This document shows positions 20,903-28,531 of a stretch of DNA of 37,614 bases, piece by piece. How positions within the stretch are numbered: position 1 is the stretch's first letter; each line of letters opens with the position of its first letter. Source of the DNA: a virus; IMG/VR virus record IMGVR_UViG_3300035145_000392, positions 1-37,614 of that record; one strand, 5' to 3'. Below the pieces are notes generated by a model. It was not told where the DNA came from. It made no database searches and was given only the letters and a program-made list of their open reading frames with translations. Both the position numbers and the translations under genes were made by a program.

Positions 20903-21190
20903 ATGAGTGATTTGCCGTCAACAATTACAAGTGCAGATCGTAAAGAGATTAAGAAAGCACTGCAAGAAATGTCAGACTCTTTCTACCAAATCGAAGCGCA
21001 AAAAGATTTACAGAAAGACATTGCGCAAAAGATGCTTGATGATTTGGGAATTCCTAAACGAGACTTCAATCGCCTCGCAAAGATTTTCCACGCTTCAAAC
21101 TTGGTGGAAGAAGCTGCACGTAACGAAGAATTCATGGAGTTTGCAGAAGCAATTCTGATCGACCCTGAGAAACAGATCGAAAGTCAGTAG
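20903..21190 (+). CDS. dsbA: DsbA-like double-stranded DNA-binding protein
   Basis: A 95-aa helical protein with strong GGAG upstream. Its layout of a first helix (Asp-Arg-Lys-Glu-Ile-Lys-Lys-Ala), a long charged coil, then Leu-Gly-Ile-Pro-Lys-Arg-Asp-Phe-Asn-Arg-Leu-Ala-Lys and an acidic end resembles the T4 DsbA family. T4 DsbA is known as a double-stranded DNA-binding protein linked to late promoters. Homology is by recollection of pattern and length, not alignment. The other view is a generic phage helical protein. Confidence 0.6.
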   Translation: MSDLPSTITSADRKEIKKALQEMSDSFYQIEAQKDLQKDIAQKMLDDLGIPKRDFNRLAKIFHASNLVEEAARNEEFMEFAEAILIDPEKQIESQ

Positions 21191-21191
21191 A

Positions 21192-21389
21192 TTGACTCCT
21201 GCAGAACAAGCACAGAAACAAGCCGAAGAAGCAATGGATGGTTTCATCCTTTGGAGTAAACGAGCTACTCTGTGGTCAGCATTCTTTTTATGTCTAGTTG
21301 TATTTGCTTGCAATAGTGGAGTAGATGGAACTGGTAGTGGTTATAATGGCGAACAGTATGATCCAACAAACTTGAATGTAAAGGAATGA
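21192..21389 (+). CDS. Small putative lipoprotein
   Basis: A 65-aa frame from TTG 21192, one base after the previous stop. An ATG at 21234 would give a better lipoprotein signal: Met-Asp-Gly-Phe, Lys-Arg, a hydrophobic core and Val-Phe-Ala-Cys at residues 23-26 of that form. The Cys is followed by Asn-Ser-Gly and a Gly/Tyr/Asn tail. Neither start has a strong ribosome binding site. A short lipoprotein may sit in the inner or outer membrane. Outer-membrane spanin or exclusion roles are possible but unproved. Confidence 0.5.
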   Translation: MTPAEQAQKQAEEAMDGFILWSKRATLWSAFFLCLVVFACNSGVDGTGSGYNGEQYDPTNLNVKE

Positions 21390-21856
21390 GAACAAAAGAT
21401 TTCACCGATCAATCATTTTGTTGGCGAGGACTTGACGATTTTAACGTGAGAAGATGGGAATCGCTCTACAAAAAATACCAATCTGAAAATCCTGAACTCG
21501 TTGAAATATTTTCAGTAGATCACGAAAATGGATTTTTTACTATGGAAGATATAAATGGATTTGTTCTATCGGACACTCTACGTGTTAGAGATCTTGAAAT
21601 ATCAGAAAAAAGAAAGATCACAACGGATGTTATAGTATTATGGGGTAAGATGCAAAGTTGGTCAGTTGATGGACAAAAGGTATTTGTTCATAGAGATTAT
21701 TGTATTAATAATATAATGTATGACGTTGATAGGAAACATATAAAATTAATCGATCCAGATTCTTTTTGTTATGACTATCCCCATATGATGACTCCTAGAT
21801 GGCATGGGACTTTCATAGATACTATTTACAATATGAGAAACTGGGAGTTTGTTTAA
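21386..21856 (+). CDS. Small kinase-fold / phosphotransferase-like protein
   Basis: A 156-aa protein with His102-Arg103-Asp104, Asn108 or Asn109, and Asp123-Pro-Asp125, spaced as the catalytic loop and metal-binding motif of protein-kinase-like and aminoglycoside/choline kinase folds. The Trp-Gly-Lys helix before it fits the C-lobe. No clear Gly-rich loop or Lys strand is seen in the short N-terminal part, so ATP binding may be degenerate. ATGA overlaps on the left and TAATG on the right. Activity is uncertain; similarity rests on the motif spacing. Confidence 0.6.
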   Translation: MRTKDFTDQSFCWRGLDDFNVRRWESLYKKYQSENPELVEIFSVDHENGFFTMEDINGFVLSDTLRVRDLEISEKRKITTDVIVLWGKMQSWSVDGQKVFVHRDYCINNIMYDVDRKHIKLIDPDSFCYDYPHMMTPRWHGTFIDTIYNMRNWEFV

Positions 21857-22077
21857 TGTGGTTTATTGTTTTCTTCATGGCGGGTATGGAACCCTTCGCA
21901 GTCAAGACGTTAGAGTTCGATGTGAGATACGAGTGTGTTGATTATGTAAATGATCCTGCGAACTCTAATCGTCTTGCGATTGAAGTCATTGCGAAAGCAG
22001 GGTTCAATGATGAAATCCTTGCAGTCGTTTGTCTACCCGAAACTGATATCCCAGAACCAGAAAAGGAAAGTGCATGA
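21856..22077 (+). CDS. Small protein with hydrophobic N-terminus
   Basis: A 73-aa protein from ATG 21856 within the previous stop; the in-frame extension to 21799 is rejected. Residues 1-15 (Trp-Phe-Ile-Val-Phe-Phe-Met-Ala-Gly-Met) look like a short signal or anchor without an n-region charge. Cys residues at about 26 and 61 could pair if exported. The function is unknown. Confidence 0.55.
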   Translation: MWFIVFFMAGMEPFAVKTLEFDVRYECVDYVNDPANSNRLAIEVIAKAGFNDEILAVVCLPETDIPEPEKESA

Positions 22078-22241
22078 TACGTTGGTATGATTATGCAGCC
22101 GCAATACTATTTGCATATGGTCTATACGGTCTACTGTTCTTTCCATTCTTTGGATTTGTAATGGCGTGGGCTGGTTACGAAATAGGATGGAAGAACGGTT
22201 ACTGCGAGTATCGTAAGGATCAAGAAGATGTTCACCGTTGA
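22074..22241 (+). CDS. Small 55-aa membrane protein
   Basis: ATG 22074, ATGA-coupled to the previous gene, opens 55 codons to TGA at 22239. Residues 7-35 are hydrophobic and aromatic (Ala-Ile-Leu-Phe-Ala-Tyr-Gly-Leu; Phe-Phe-Pro-Phe-Phe-Gly-Phe), one bent or two short spans. The C-terminus is charged. The next gene starts 14 nt before its stop. Confidence 0.55.
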   Translation: MIRWYDYAAAILFAYGLYGLLFFPFFGFVMAWAGYEIGWKNGYCEYRKDQEDVHR

Positions 22242-22455
22242 ATTTGATCACGATGATATTCAGATCCAGATTGTTGATGAGGAAGCAAACCACGAAGATC
22301 TTGTCGTCAATGCATTTGATGATATAGTTTTTATCCGACAATGGAATGAAGAGTTGAATAGGTTTGAAGTGGTGTCTATTAGTCCTAGTCAATGGGAAGA
22401 ACTGATCTCTGCGATAGACTCACCCGAAGGTTGTTTTATTGTAGAACGCAAATAA
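22228..22455 (+). CDS. Small acidic hypothetical protein, last of its operon
   Basis: A 75-aa acidic protein with alternating strands (Phe-Thr-Val-Glu-Phe-Asp; Ile-Gln-Ile-Gln-Ile-Val) and a C-terminal helix. It ends directly before the terminator pair at 22456-22522. The function is unknown. Confidence 0.55.
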   Translation: MFTVEFDHDDIQIQIVDEEANHEDLVVNAFDDIVFIRQWNEELNRFEVVSISPSQWEELISAIDSPEGCFIVERK

Positions 22456-22480
22456 AAAAAGGGAGATCCGAAGATCTCCC
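22456..22480 (-). terminator. Terminator for the gp23 transcript
   Basis: GGGAGATC (22461-22468), loop CGAA, GATCTCCC (22473-22480) form a perfect 8-bp stem. Read on the minus strand it is followed by a run of seven T. It lies 46 nt past the gp23 stop. Confidence 0.8.
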
Positions 22481-22496
22481 AGTTTGGTAGTAAGTG

Positions 22497-22522
22497 GGGC
22501 GGTTGATCCGCCCTTCTTTTTA
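22497..22522 (+). terminator. Terminator for the plus-strand small-gene operon
   Basis: GGGCGG (22497-22502), loop TTGAT, CCGCCC (22508-22513), then TTCTTTTTAT on the plus strand. It stands 42 nt after the last plus-strand stop and abuts the gp23 stop codon. Confidence 0.8.
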
Positions 22523-22525
22523 TTA

Positions 22526-23815
22526 TTAGAACAAGTTTGTAACTCGTACACGGCGGTAGTAGTTGTTTGAATTTTGATCCAAATCACCGTTACCTGCAGT
22601 TGTACCTTCCGCAAATGGATTCGCAACCATACCGTAGCGAGTTTTAAATCCGATTTTTGGTTGGAATGAGTTCTCACCCACTGCACGGACCATCTGTAGT
22701 GGTACGTATGGGCAGTAGAACAGACCTGCGTCGAATGCTGATGCACCTTTGTAACCAACTACTAGGTAGTTAGAACCCGCATATGGGTCAATGTACACAC
22801 GATAACGACCATTTAGTACACCTGCGAAAGTGTTACCTGTTGAGTCAACTTCTAGTGAGTTGCTGTTCAACGCTGGTGCGTAATCTAGTACACCCGCCAT
22901 TTGTAGTGCAGATGCAACGTCTGAAGAACAGATTACGATGTTACCTTTACCACGGCGTGTCTGTTTTGCGATCTCGTTTGCTTCAGTTTCGATCTGGAAC
23001 ATTAGACCTTTGAACTTCTCAACTGACCAACGACCATTTGCGTCTACGTCTAGGTCAAAGATACCTGCTGATGCAGTACCCTGTGCACCTGGCTTCGCAG
23101 TTGCATAGATGTTACGTACTACTTCACGGTTGATCTCTGTCAGAATTTCTGCTTGCAGGATGTTTGCAAGTTCTGTTTCTGCGTCTAGACCGTGTACCGC
23201 TTTAAGGTCTTGTGCAAGTTCAGTTGTGTACTCTGCTTTCAGTGCACGTGTTTTCGCAGCAACAGTTACTTTCTCAATTGAGAACGCCATTTCTGCAAAG
23301 TTGGTTCCGTTACCGTCACCTAGTGCTTCACCTTCTGCAGTTGTCATACCTGTACCTGTATCGAATACAGATGTGTTAGGTACTGCGCCACCCATATCAC
23401 CAGTGTCAGTACCTGCACCAGAGAATGTAGTGTCTGCTTCATTGTAGAACGCTTCTGTTCCCGCTTGTGAAGTCTGACGTGAACGCATTGCGAAGATCAG
23501 ACCAGTTGGTCCAGTCATTGGTTGTACACCAGCGACATCATATGCGATCAGATTTGGCATAGAACGACGAATCAGTGAAATCAACACTGGATCGTAGTTG
23601 TCAACACCAGCACCAGTTGCGTTTGCAGGTGCCTCAGAAAGCAATGATGACATGTTTACAGATGCATCACCTTCTTGACGTAGCGCAATTTCTGTGTTTT
23701 CCAGAATCGACGCTGTTACAGACTTACGATGTTGGTCTGCGATTGGTGAAAAAGATTCGTGCTCAAGGATTGGGCCCCACTTTTCCACAAGTTTTTGATA
23801 GTTTGACTCAGTCAT
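22526..23815 (-). CDS. 23: Major capsid protein gp23
   Basis: A 429-aa HK97-fold major capsid protein of T4 type. Typical parts are the N-terminal helical propeptide, Ile-Ser-Leu-Ile-Arg-Arg-Ser-Met-Pro-Asn-Leu-Ile-Ala-Tyr-Asp followed by Gln-Pro-Met-Thr-Gly-Pro-Thr-Gly-Leu, and the long I-domain and C-terminal part with Gly-Tyr-Lys-Gly-Ala-Ser. Leu-Leu-Ser-Glu61/Ala62 looks like the prohead protease cleavage site that removes the propeptide. It is shorter than T4 gp23 (521 aa). It is last in the head block with its own late promoter and terminator, as fits the most abundant virion protein. AAGGAG precedes the ATG. Confidence 0.97.
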   Translation of the reverse strand: MTESNYQKLVEKWGPILEHESFSPIADQHRKSVTASILENTEIALRQEGDASVNMSSLLSEAPANATGAGVDNYDPVLISLIRRSMPNLIAYDVAGVQPMTGPTGLIFAMRSRQTSQAGTEAFYNEADTTFSGAGTDTGDMGGAVPNTSVFDTGTGMTTAEGEALGDGNGTNFAEMAFSIEKVTVAAKTRALKAEYTTELAQDLKAVHGLDAETELANILQAEILTEINREVVRNIYATAKPGAQGTASAGIFDLDVDANGRWSVEKFKGLMFQIETEANEIAKQTRRGKGNIVICSSDVASALQMAGVLDYAPALNSNSLEVDSTGNTFAGVLNGRYRVYIDPYAGSNYLVVGYKGASAFDAGLFYCPYVPLQMVRAVGENSFQPKIGFKTRYGMVANPFAEGTTAGNGDLDQNSNNYYRRVRVTNLF

Positions 23816-23853
23816 TTTTTCTATCTCCTTAGTGTTATTTTAATTACTGAATG

Positions 23854-23861
23854 TATTTATA
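23854..23861 (-). promoter_or_regulatory. Late promoter for gene 23 (TATAAATA)
   Basis: TATAAATA on the minus strand, 39 nt before the gp23 ATG, in the A/T-rich gap between genes 22 and 23. Confidence 0.85.
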
Positions 23862-23883
23862 AATTTTATTTTTTCAGTTTAAA

Positions 23884-24852
23884 TTATCTAGATTTTCTTG
23901 AGTTGAGAGCCTCAACAAGAGCATTGATTGAAGGATTTTCAGATGCAGGTTGTACAACTGTTTCCTCTTCGATCATTACTTCGTCTTCCTCGTCAACAAC
24001 ATCTTCTTTTGGAGAAACATTAGTTTCTTTGAAGAAAGACTCTTTGATTGTCTGTAGATTCTCTTTGTAAGAGTCTAGATCAGATGAATCTAGATTCTCT
24101 GAAAGAGTCTTCAGACGTTCACGTTGTGACATATTCAGTTCACCTGTCATTTCTTCGAAGATCGCACCCGCTTTTAGATCCGCCACTTCTTTTGCCAAAC
24201 GAATGTTTTCGTTGACAACGTTATTTGACTTTTCTTCTAACGATTTCATTTCTTCTTCAAGATCAGAAACTACGTCATATGTTTCTTCGTCAACTTTGAT
24301 GTTGTGTTCTGAGAACAAATCTTTCAAACCGTCCATCAAAGAATCCGCCATCTCTACCTTGATACCAGCTTCGATTGCGACTTCATTTTCTTCCATCCAT
24401 TCTGAAACGACATAATCAAGATATGCATCCAAGTTTTCGACCATTTCTGAAACCTTAGATTCAACCGCTTCCGCTAACTCAGTTTCCAGTTTGGTGTTAA
24501 GTTCTTCTTCGATCTTTTCCACTTTACCTTTAACTGCTTCAGTGACTGCAGCTTCAAAAACAACTGTTACCTTGCCCTTGAATTCTTCTGAAAGATCCAT
24601 CCCTTCGAAGATGTCTGCGATAGACTCTTCAATGACGATCTCTTCTACAACTTCCACTTCTTCGGCTTCTGCTACAACTTCTTCAGATGCATCTACATCT
24701 GCGTCTTCTTTGTAACCAGCCTTCAGAGTTTCAGGTGACTTATCACCTTTGGCGCTGTCTTTTCTTTTCTTATTTGTCCCACCCTCTGGCGTAACAGGCG
24801 CAGCCGCTGTTGAAACACCATCGTCAGAGACAATTTTCTTTTCATCTGCCAT
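23884..24852 (-). CDS. 22: Prohead core scaffold protein gp22
   Basis: A 322-aa, strongly acidic, almost wholly helical protein between gp21 and gp23, as in T4. Residues 1-50 are a Lys/Gly/Ser/Pro-rich tail; 55-290 are Glu-rich helices (Glu-Glu-Val-Val-Ala-Glu-Ala-Glu-Glu) with coiled-coil heptads. Leu-Asn-Met-Ser-Gln-Arg-Glu-Arg-Leu near residue 240 is a typical segment of T4-like gp22. It makes the internal scaffold of the prohead and is normally degraded by gp21. AAGGAG precedes the ATG and a TATAAATA promoter lies 46 nt upstream. Confidence 0.93.
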   Translation of the reverse strand: MADEKKIVSDDGVSTAAAPVTPEGGTNKKRKDSAKGDKSPETLKAGYKEDADVDASEEVVAEAEEVEVVEEIVIEESIADIFEGMDLSEEFKGKVTVVFEAAVTEAVKGKVEKIEEELNTKLETELAEAVESKVSEMVENLDAYLDYVVSEWMEENEVAIEAGIKVEMADSLMDGLKDLFSEHNIKVDEETYDVVSDLEEEMKSLEEKSNNVVNENIRLAKEVADLKAGAIFEEMTGELNMSQRERLKTLSENLDSSDLDSYKENLQTIKESFFKETNVSPKEDVVDEEDEVMIEEETVVQPASENPSINALVEALNSRKSR

Positions 24853-24897
24853 TGTTTTTCTCCTTAAATCTAATTATGATTTATTTATTACAAAAAG

Positions 24898-24905
24898 TAT
24901 TTATA
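24898..24905 (-). promoter_or_regulatory. Late promoter for gene 22 (TATAAATA)
   Basis: TATAAATA on the minus strand in the gap after the gp21 stop. A second, weaker AATAAATA lies nearer the gene at about 24880. Confidence 0.8.
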
Positions 24906-24911
24906 AAAAAT

Positions 24912-25598
24912 TCATTTTCTTAACGAACTAACAAATGTTTCAAACATTCTAGCTGCTGTTGATTCGTCAATACGTTTAGTAATAGTTCTGTATTGCTTCT
25001 CAACAGTTTCTTGAATTTCCTCAATTACTTCCTCGACTGGTTGCTGTGCAATCCAGTTACCAGACGCAACATCGTAGTAGAACTCTGTATTTTCCATAAT
25101 ACCATTTACAAACGCATTAGGCGCAGATGGGTCTGTAACGATGTCTACTGTTGCAAGATGAAAGTCCGATTGAACTTCCATTACGCCATTTCTGTTTTTC
25201 ACAGAACCTAGTCCACGTGTGGATACTCCGCAACGTACACCTTCGTCGATGAATGTCTTAACGATTTCTCCCATTGGTGTGCCAAGGATCTTTGCCTTAC
25301 CATGGAAGTTGTCGCCTTCTCTATGCATTGAAGTGATCAAGTGTGATACACGATCACCGTTAATCTGTGGTCCGTCTGGGTGACCAAGTTCACCAAGCGC
25401 ACGTTTCGTATCGATGAATTCTCTCTGATAACGACTCATTTCTTTATCAAGAACTTCACTAGGATAGATACGTCCGTTGCGGTTCTTTAGGTTACCTTGC
25501 ATAAAGATACCTTCGATAAAGAAACTCTTCTTACCAGTCTCTTCATTCAGTTCGGTAGAGATACCGATATCTTCTGTAATTTCTGAGATCAGTTTCAT
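24912..25598 (-). CDS. 21: Prohead core protease gp21
   Basis: A 228-aa protein of the T4 gp21 / herpes-assemblin-like serine protease family. Asn-Arg-Asn-Gly-Arg-Ile-Tyr-Pro (39-46), Gly-Glu-Leu-Gly-His73-Pro and Gly-Val-Ser126-Thr-Arg-Gly are the family signatures; His73 and Ser126 are the candidate catalytic pair. It cleaves the prohead scaffold and the gp23 propeptide after Glu. A charged C-terminal tail after residue 185 (Glu-Glu-Val-Ile-Glu-Glu) may serve core assembly. Its ATG is 31 nt from a TATAAATA promoter. Confidence 0.95.
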   Translation of the reverse strand: MKLISEITEDIGISTELNEETGKKSFFIEGIFMQGNLKNRNGRIYPSEVLDKEMSRYQREFIDTKRALGELGHPDGPQINGDRVSHLITSMHREGDNFHGKAKILGTPMGEIVKTFIDEGVRCGVSTRGLGSVKNRNGVMEVQSDFHLATVDIVTDPSAPNAFVNGIMENTEFYYDVASGNWIAQQPVEEVIEEIQETVEKQYRTITKRIDESTAARMFETFVSSLRK

Positions 25599-25628
25599 TG
25601 TTCTCGTTTCCTCTCGAATATTTTCTTT

Positions 25629-25636
25629 TATTTATA
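25629..25636 (-). promoter_or_regulatory. Late promoter for gene 21 (TATAAATA)
   Basis: TATAAATA on the minus strand, 31 nt before the gp21 ATG, in the gap after the 76-aa gene. Confidence 0.8.
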
Positions 25637-25646
25637 ACTTTTCAGA

Positions 25647-25877
25647 CTATTGCGCATCATAGTAGTTCTTGGAAAGTTCGCTCCAAGGACCAGTATTGTT
25701 CCCATCTCCTACTTTCCTACACTTTACATATGTGTACTGAGTGTTACCACCAGTAGGTGTGAACGTTCTAATACCATTAGTGACTGTACCGTTTGCGTCT
25801 TCGTAATAATCTCCGGCAGATGGATCATTTCCATACTCCCACAAACCGTTAGATCCTGGCACAGTTACCCAAGCCAT
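25647..25877 (-). CDS. 76-aa virion-block protein, unknown
   Basis: A 76-aa beta-rich protein whose ATG shares bases with the previous stop (TAATG). It contains Gly-Leu-Trp-Glu-Tyr, Gly-Ile-Arg-Thr-Phe, and Tyr-Val-Lys-Cys-Arg-Lys-Val followed by Thr-Gly-Pro-Trp-Ser-Glu-Leu. The last part recalls the final strands of Ig/FnIII-like domains. T4 has gp68 at about this place, but no likeness is claimed. Placement in the head block suggests a small head or decoration protein. Confidence 0.6.
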   Translation of the reverse strand: MAWVTVPGSNGLWEYGNDPSAGDYYEDANGTVTNGIRTFTPTGGNTQYTYVKCRKVGDGNNTGPWSELSKNYYDAQ

Positions 25878-26401
25878 TAGTCATCACTCTCTACCGATTC
25901 ACCATAACCATAAGATGCAGCGTAGTAGTCATAATCGTCTGAGTCGTTGTAAGAACCACCCATCATACGTTTCGAACCCTCTGCATATGCGTGTAGAGTT
26001 TTCATCTGGTTGAAGACGTATGCGAGTTTATTCTGATACCACTCTTCAGGATCGTCAACCATTTCTAGGTAGTCCATGACTTCTTCTGCAGCATAACAGA
26101 TGAATTCAAGTTGACGTTGCATCATAGGGACTTCTTCTGAAGGGTTCTCTTGCAGATCTTCTGAAGTCTCTTCTACATCAACGTCTTCTTTGTACGCAAC
26201 ATCATATGCTTTTTCGTCTTCGCCTGCGACATAGTCGGAAAGACGTTTGATTCGAGATTTACCTTGAATCTCACCTGAGAACTGTTCTGGTTCCGCAACA
26301 GGGTGATCAAATACTTCCACCGAATGTTGGTTCCAGTGTTTTAGTTCTTCTGGGTTGTTTGGCATTGCAACCTCTGAAACTAAGTCTTTAAACGATTTCA
26401 T
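25877..26401 (-). CDS. Putative prohead core protein (gp67-like position)
   Basis: A 174-aa very acidic protein between the portal and the protease, where T4 has prohead core gp67 (80 aa) and gp68. It starts Met-Lys-Ser-Phe-Lys-Asp-Leu-Val-Ser-Glu. Residues 75-100 are Glu-rich; a helical part follows (Phe-Ile-Cys-Tyr-Ala-Ala-Glu-Glu-Val), and the end is Tyr/Asp/Gly/Ser-rich. The core role is inferred from place and charge only. It is twice as long as T4 gp67. Confidence 0.6.
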   Translation of the reverse strand: MKSFKDLVSEVAMPNNPEELKHWNQHSVEVFDHPVAEPEQFSGEIQGKSRIKRLSDYVAGEDEKAYDVAYKEDVDVEETSEDLQENPSEEVPMMQRQLEFICYAAEEVMDYLEMVDDPEEWYQNKLAYVFNQMKTLHAYAEGSKRMMGGSYNDSDDYDYYAASYGYGESVESDD

Positions 26402-26433
26402 TGTTCTGTTCCTATTACATTTAGTTGTAAGTT

Positions 26434-26441
26434 TATTTATT
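26434..26441 (-). promoter_or_regulatory. Variant late promoter (AATAAATA)
   Basis: TAATAAATAA on the minus strand just after the portal gene stop, 33-40 nt before the next ATG. One base differs from TATAAATA, so it is probably weaker. Confidence 0.5.
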
Positions 26442-26442
26442 A

Positions 26443-27966
26443 CTATTCGAATTCGTCTTCGGCGTTACCGAACTCATCCTTCTCAACTTCGATCTGTTCA
26501 CGTTCTTCTTTGAACTCATCTTCTGACATTTGAAGGATGTTCTTTACCACCCATTGACGTGAGTAGTACACACCAACATGTTCTTCAACATCACGAAGAG
26601 TGTTCATGCGTTCACGGATAATCTCAGTCTGTTTTAGTTCTTCGAAGTAGTTATCCTTGACAAAGTCATAACGGATCCTGTTTTTGATTTCTGCAAATTC
26701 TTCTGGGCCCATGATACCTTTAAGAATCAATTGTTTTTCTAGGATTGTATTAAACAAACCAGAGAAACGTGCACGTACACGACGAATGAACTTACCGAAT
26801 TTCAACTCGTCACGTGTGATCTCAGAGACACGACCAAAAGTCGCCATTGTTTCTGGTTCAAGTCTTGAAATCGGAACTTTCAAAGACTTATAAACTTTCT
26901 TTAGGAAGTATTGCATGTTCTCATCTGTAGATAGAACCTGTGCACCACCGCCCGCAAGAGTATCGACTTCAGTTGAACGTTCCCCACCTCTACGTGGGAA
27001 CCAGAAGTCTTCTGTCATCGTCATCATCTTCTTCGCATCTGTGATCTCACCAGTACCAGAGTTATATTGCAGTTTGTTCTTATGACGAACCATCATATCA
27101 CGTAGGTATTGTTCTGCCTTCGCTTTTGGAAGGTTACCCACGTCAATATAGAAGATTCTGCGTTCTGGTGCACGAGTAAGTGCGTAGATGATTGTTGCGT
27201 CTTCCAACATACGAAGTTGGTTCAAGGGTTTGATCGCAGGGTGCAAGTGACCAAGAACCATAGAGTTAGATTCATTCATAATACCAGAAGTGACACGTGC
27301 AACAGCGTCTTTCGAAATACGGTGTTGATTCTGAGAACCATTTCCACCCAAACTACTTGAAGAGTTTCCGAAACCCTGTTCTGAGTACAAGAAGTATTCG
27401 TTCTTTACTCTTTTGGTTGGGACACCAGAAGCGTCCTTTGCATTCTTGTCAACTTCTCTAACAAGTTTGATCTTGCGTGGATCTACGTAACGTAGTTCAA
27501 CAACGCCTCGTTTTAGATCTTCTTCGTCAATAATAATATGAAAGTTTAGTCTACCATCGACATAGAATTTACTGAACAAATCGTATGCGGTGTTGGTAAA
27601 GTCAAGAAGAGAAAGAACCTTGTCAAACTCTTCTACAATTCTTTCTTTTACTTTATCTGGGACATCTTCAATTTCATCTAGTACACACTCTACAACTTTA
27701 TCGTAGACATCAACAGAAATTGCTTCGTTGATTACCTCATCCAATGCCTGAGCGATCTCAGGTTGCATTGCCATATTACGATATTTGGTTACCAGTTCGG
27801 ATTCAGATTTCGCCGTCTCCTCAACATTGATGCCAGTGCCATAAAAATTACCCAGCGCATTACCGACTGTAATTGCACCGTCATCGTTTGAGGGTTCGAC
27901 GAAAGAAACAACTTGTTGTTGTTCCTCGCCGTTATCCCTCTTAATTTCAAAACCAAATAATTTCAC
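26443..27966 (-). CDS. 20: Portal vertex protein gp20
   Basis: A 507-aa portal protein of T4 type (T4 gp20 is 524 aa). Motifs are Thr-Lys-Tyr-Arg-Asn-Met-Ala, Ile-Ala-Gln-Ala-Leu-Asp-Glu-Val-Ile-Asn-Glu-Ala, Arg-Tyr-Val-Asp-Pro-Arg-Lys-Ile, Pro-Glu-Arg-Arg-Ile-Phe-Tyr-Ile-Asp-Val-Gly and Trp-Phe-Pro-Arg-Arg. It forms the dodecameric ring at one vertex, docks the terminase and starts head assembly. The start is GTG 27966 with AGGAT about 9 nt upstream. The C-terminus is acidic. It comes 18 nt after gp19 with no promoter of its own. Confidence 0.97.
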   Translation of the reverse strand: MKLFGFEIKRDNGEEQQQVVSFVEPSNDDGAITVGNALGNFYGTGINVEETAKSESELVTKYRNMAMQPEIAQALDEVINEAISVDVYDKVVECVLDEIEDVPDKVKERIVEEFDKVLSLLDFTNTAYDLFSKFYVDGRLNFHIIIDEEDLKRGVVELRYVDPRKIKLVREVDKNAKDASGVPTKRVKNEYFLYSEQGFGNSSSSLGGNGSQNQHRISKDAVARVTSGIMNESNSMVLGHLHPAIKPLNQLRMLEDATIIYALTRAPERRIFYIDVGNLPKAKAEQYLRDMMVRHKNKLQYNSGTGEITDAKKMMTMTEDFWFPRRGGERSTEVDTLAGGGAQVLSTDENMQYFLKKVYKSLKVPISRLEPETMATFGRVSEITRDELKFGKFIRRVRARFSGLFNTILEKQLILKGIMGPEEFAEIKNRIRYDFVKDNYFEELKQTEIIRERMNTLRDVEEHVGVYYSRQWVVKNILQMSEDEFKEEREQIEVEKDEFGNAEDEFE

Positions 27967-27984
27967 TTTAATTCATCCTATAAT

Positions 27985-28518
27985 TTAAGAAGTAGAAATA
28001 CCAGTCGCACCCTCAACTCGCCAGAAGTCGTATTGGAATGTAACGGTAAATTCTTCGATTTGATCCGTAGAAGACCAGTCCATTGCAATTTCACTTACGT
28101 TAATTGGGTACATACCCTCAAACACATAAGTTCTAAGTGCAGAACCATCTTTCGAATATTGTGTAATCAAACCGTTTGATTTGTAATCTTGTGGAAGTGT
28201 ACGAACGTTCGCATCGTGTGCTGCAATACTGTTCATCCATGATTCCATTGCGTTACGAACCAAGAAGTCTTCATCGTTAATGATTGTCACTGTCCAGTCT
28301 GCGAATGTTCTATCGCCTGCATATTTGACCTCACGTCCAAAGTAAGGTACGGTGTATGCTCCGATTGTCGATTCGGGGATACCCGCTGCCCTTACCATGA
28401 AAGGTACTTTGAAGTCTGCTGCAGGTACGACTGGGTTTGTAATCTGACACTGGAAGAGGGTAGGACGTGCGCCACCCCCTGTCAGTTCGGATTTAAACTC
28501 GTTGATGTTAAAAGCCAT
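27985..28518 (-). CDS. 19: Tail tube protein gp19
   Basis: A 177-aa protein, near the T4 gp19 length (163 aa). It starts Met-Ala-Phe-Asn-Ile-Asn-Glu-Phe and contains Leu-Phe-Gln-Cys, Ala-Ala-Gly-Ile-Pro-Glu-Ser, Pro-Tyr-Phe-Gly-Arg, Gly-Asp-Arg-Thr-Phe and the strand Trp-Thr-Val-Thr-Ile-Ile-Asn-Asp-Glu-Asp-Phe, all typical of T4-like tube proteins. It stacks as hexameric rings inside the sheath. AGAGGT precedes the ATG. It is 13 nt after gp18 and likely on the same late message. Confidence 0.95.
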   Translation of the reverse strand: MAFNINEFKSELTGGGARPTLFQCQITNPVVPAADFKVPFMVRAAGIPESTIGAYTVPYFGREVKYAGDRTFADWTVTIINDEDFLVRNAMESWMNSIAAHDANVRTLPQDYKSNGLITQYSKDGSALRTYVFEGMYPINVSEIAMDWSSTDQIEEFTVTFQYDFWRVEGATGISTS

Positions 28519-28531
28519 ATCTTACCTCTCC

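Noticed and set aside
24203-24931. Serine-rich plus-strand frames across gp22
   Set aside because: They are the complement of Glu-rich codons of gp22 (GAA/TTC, GAG/CTC); no initiation signals.
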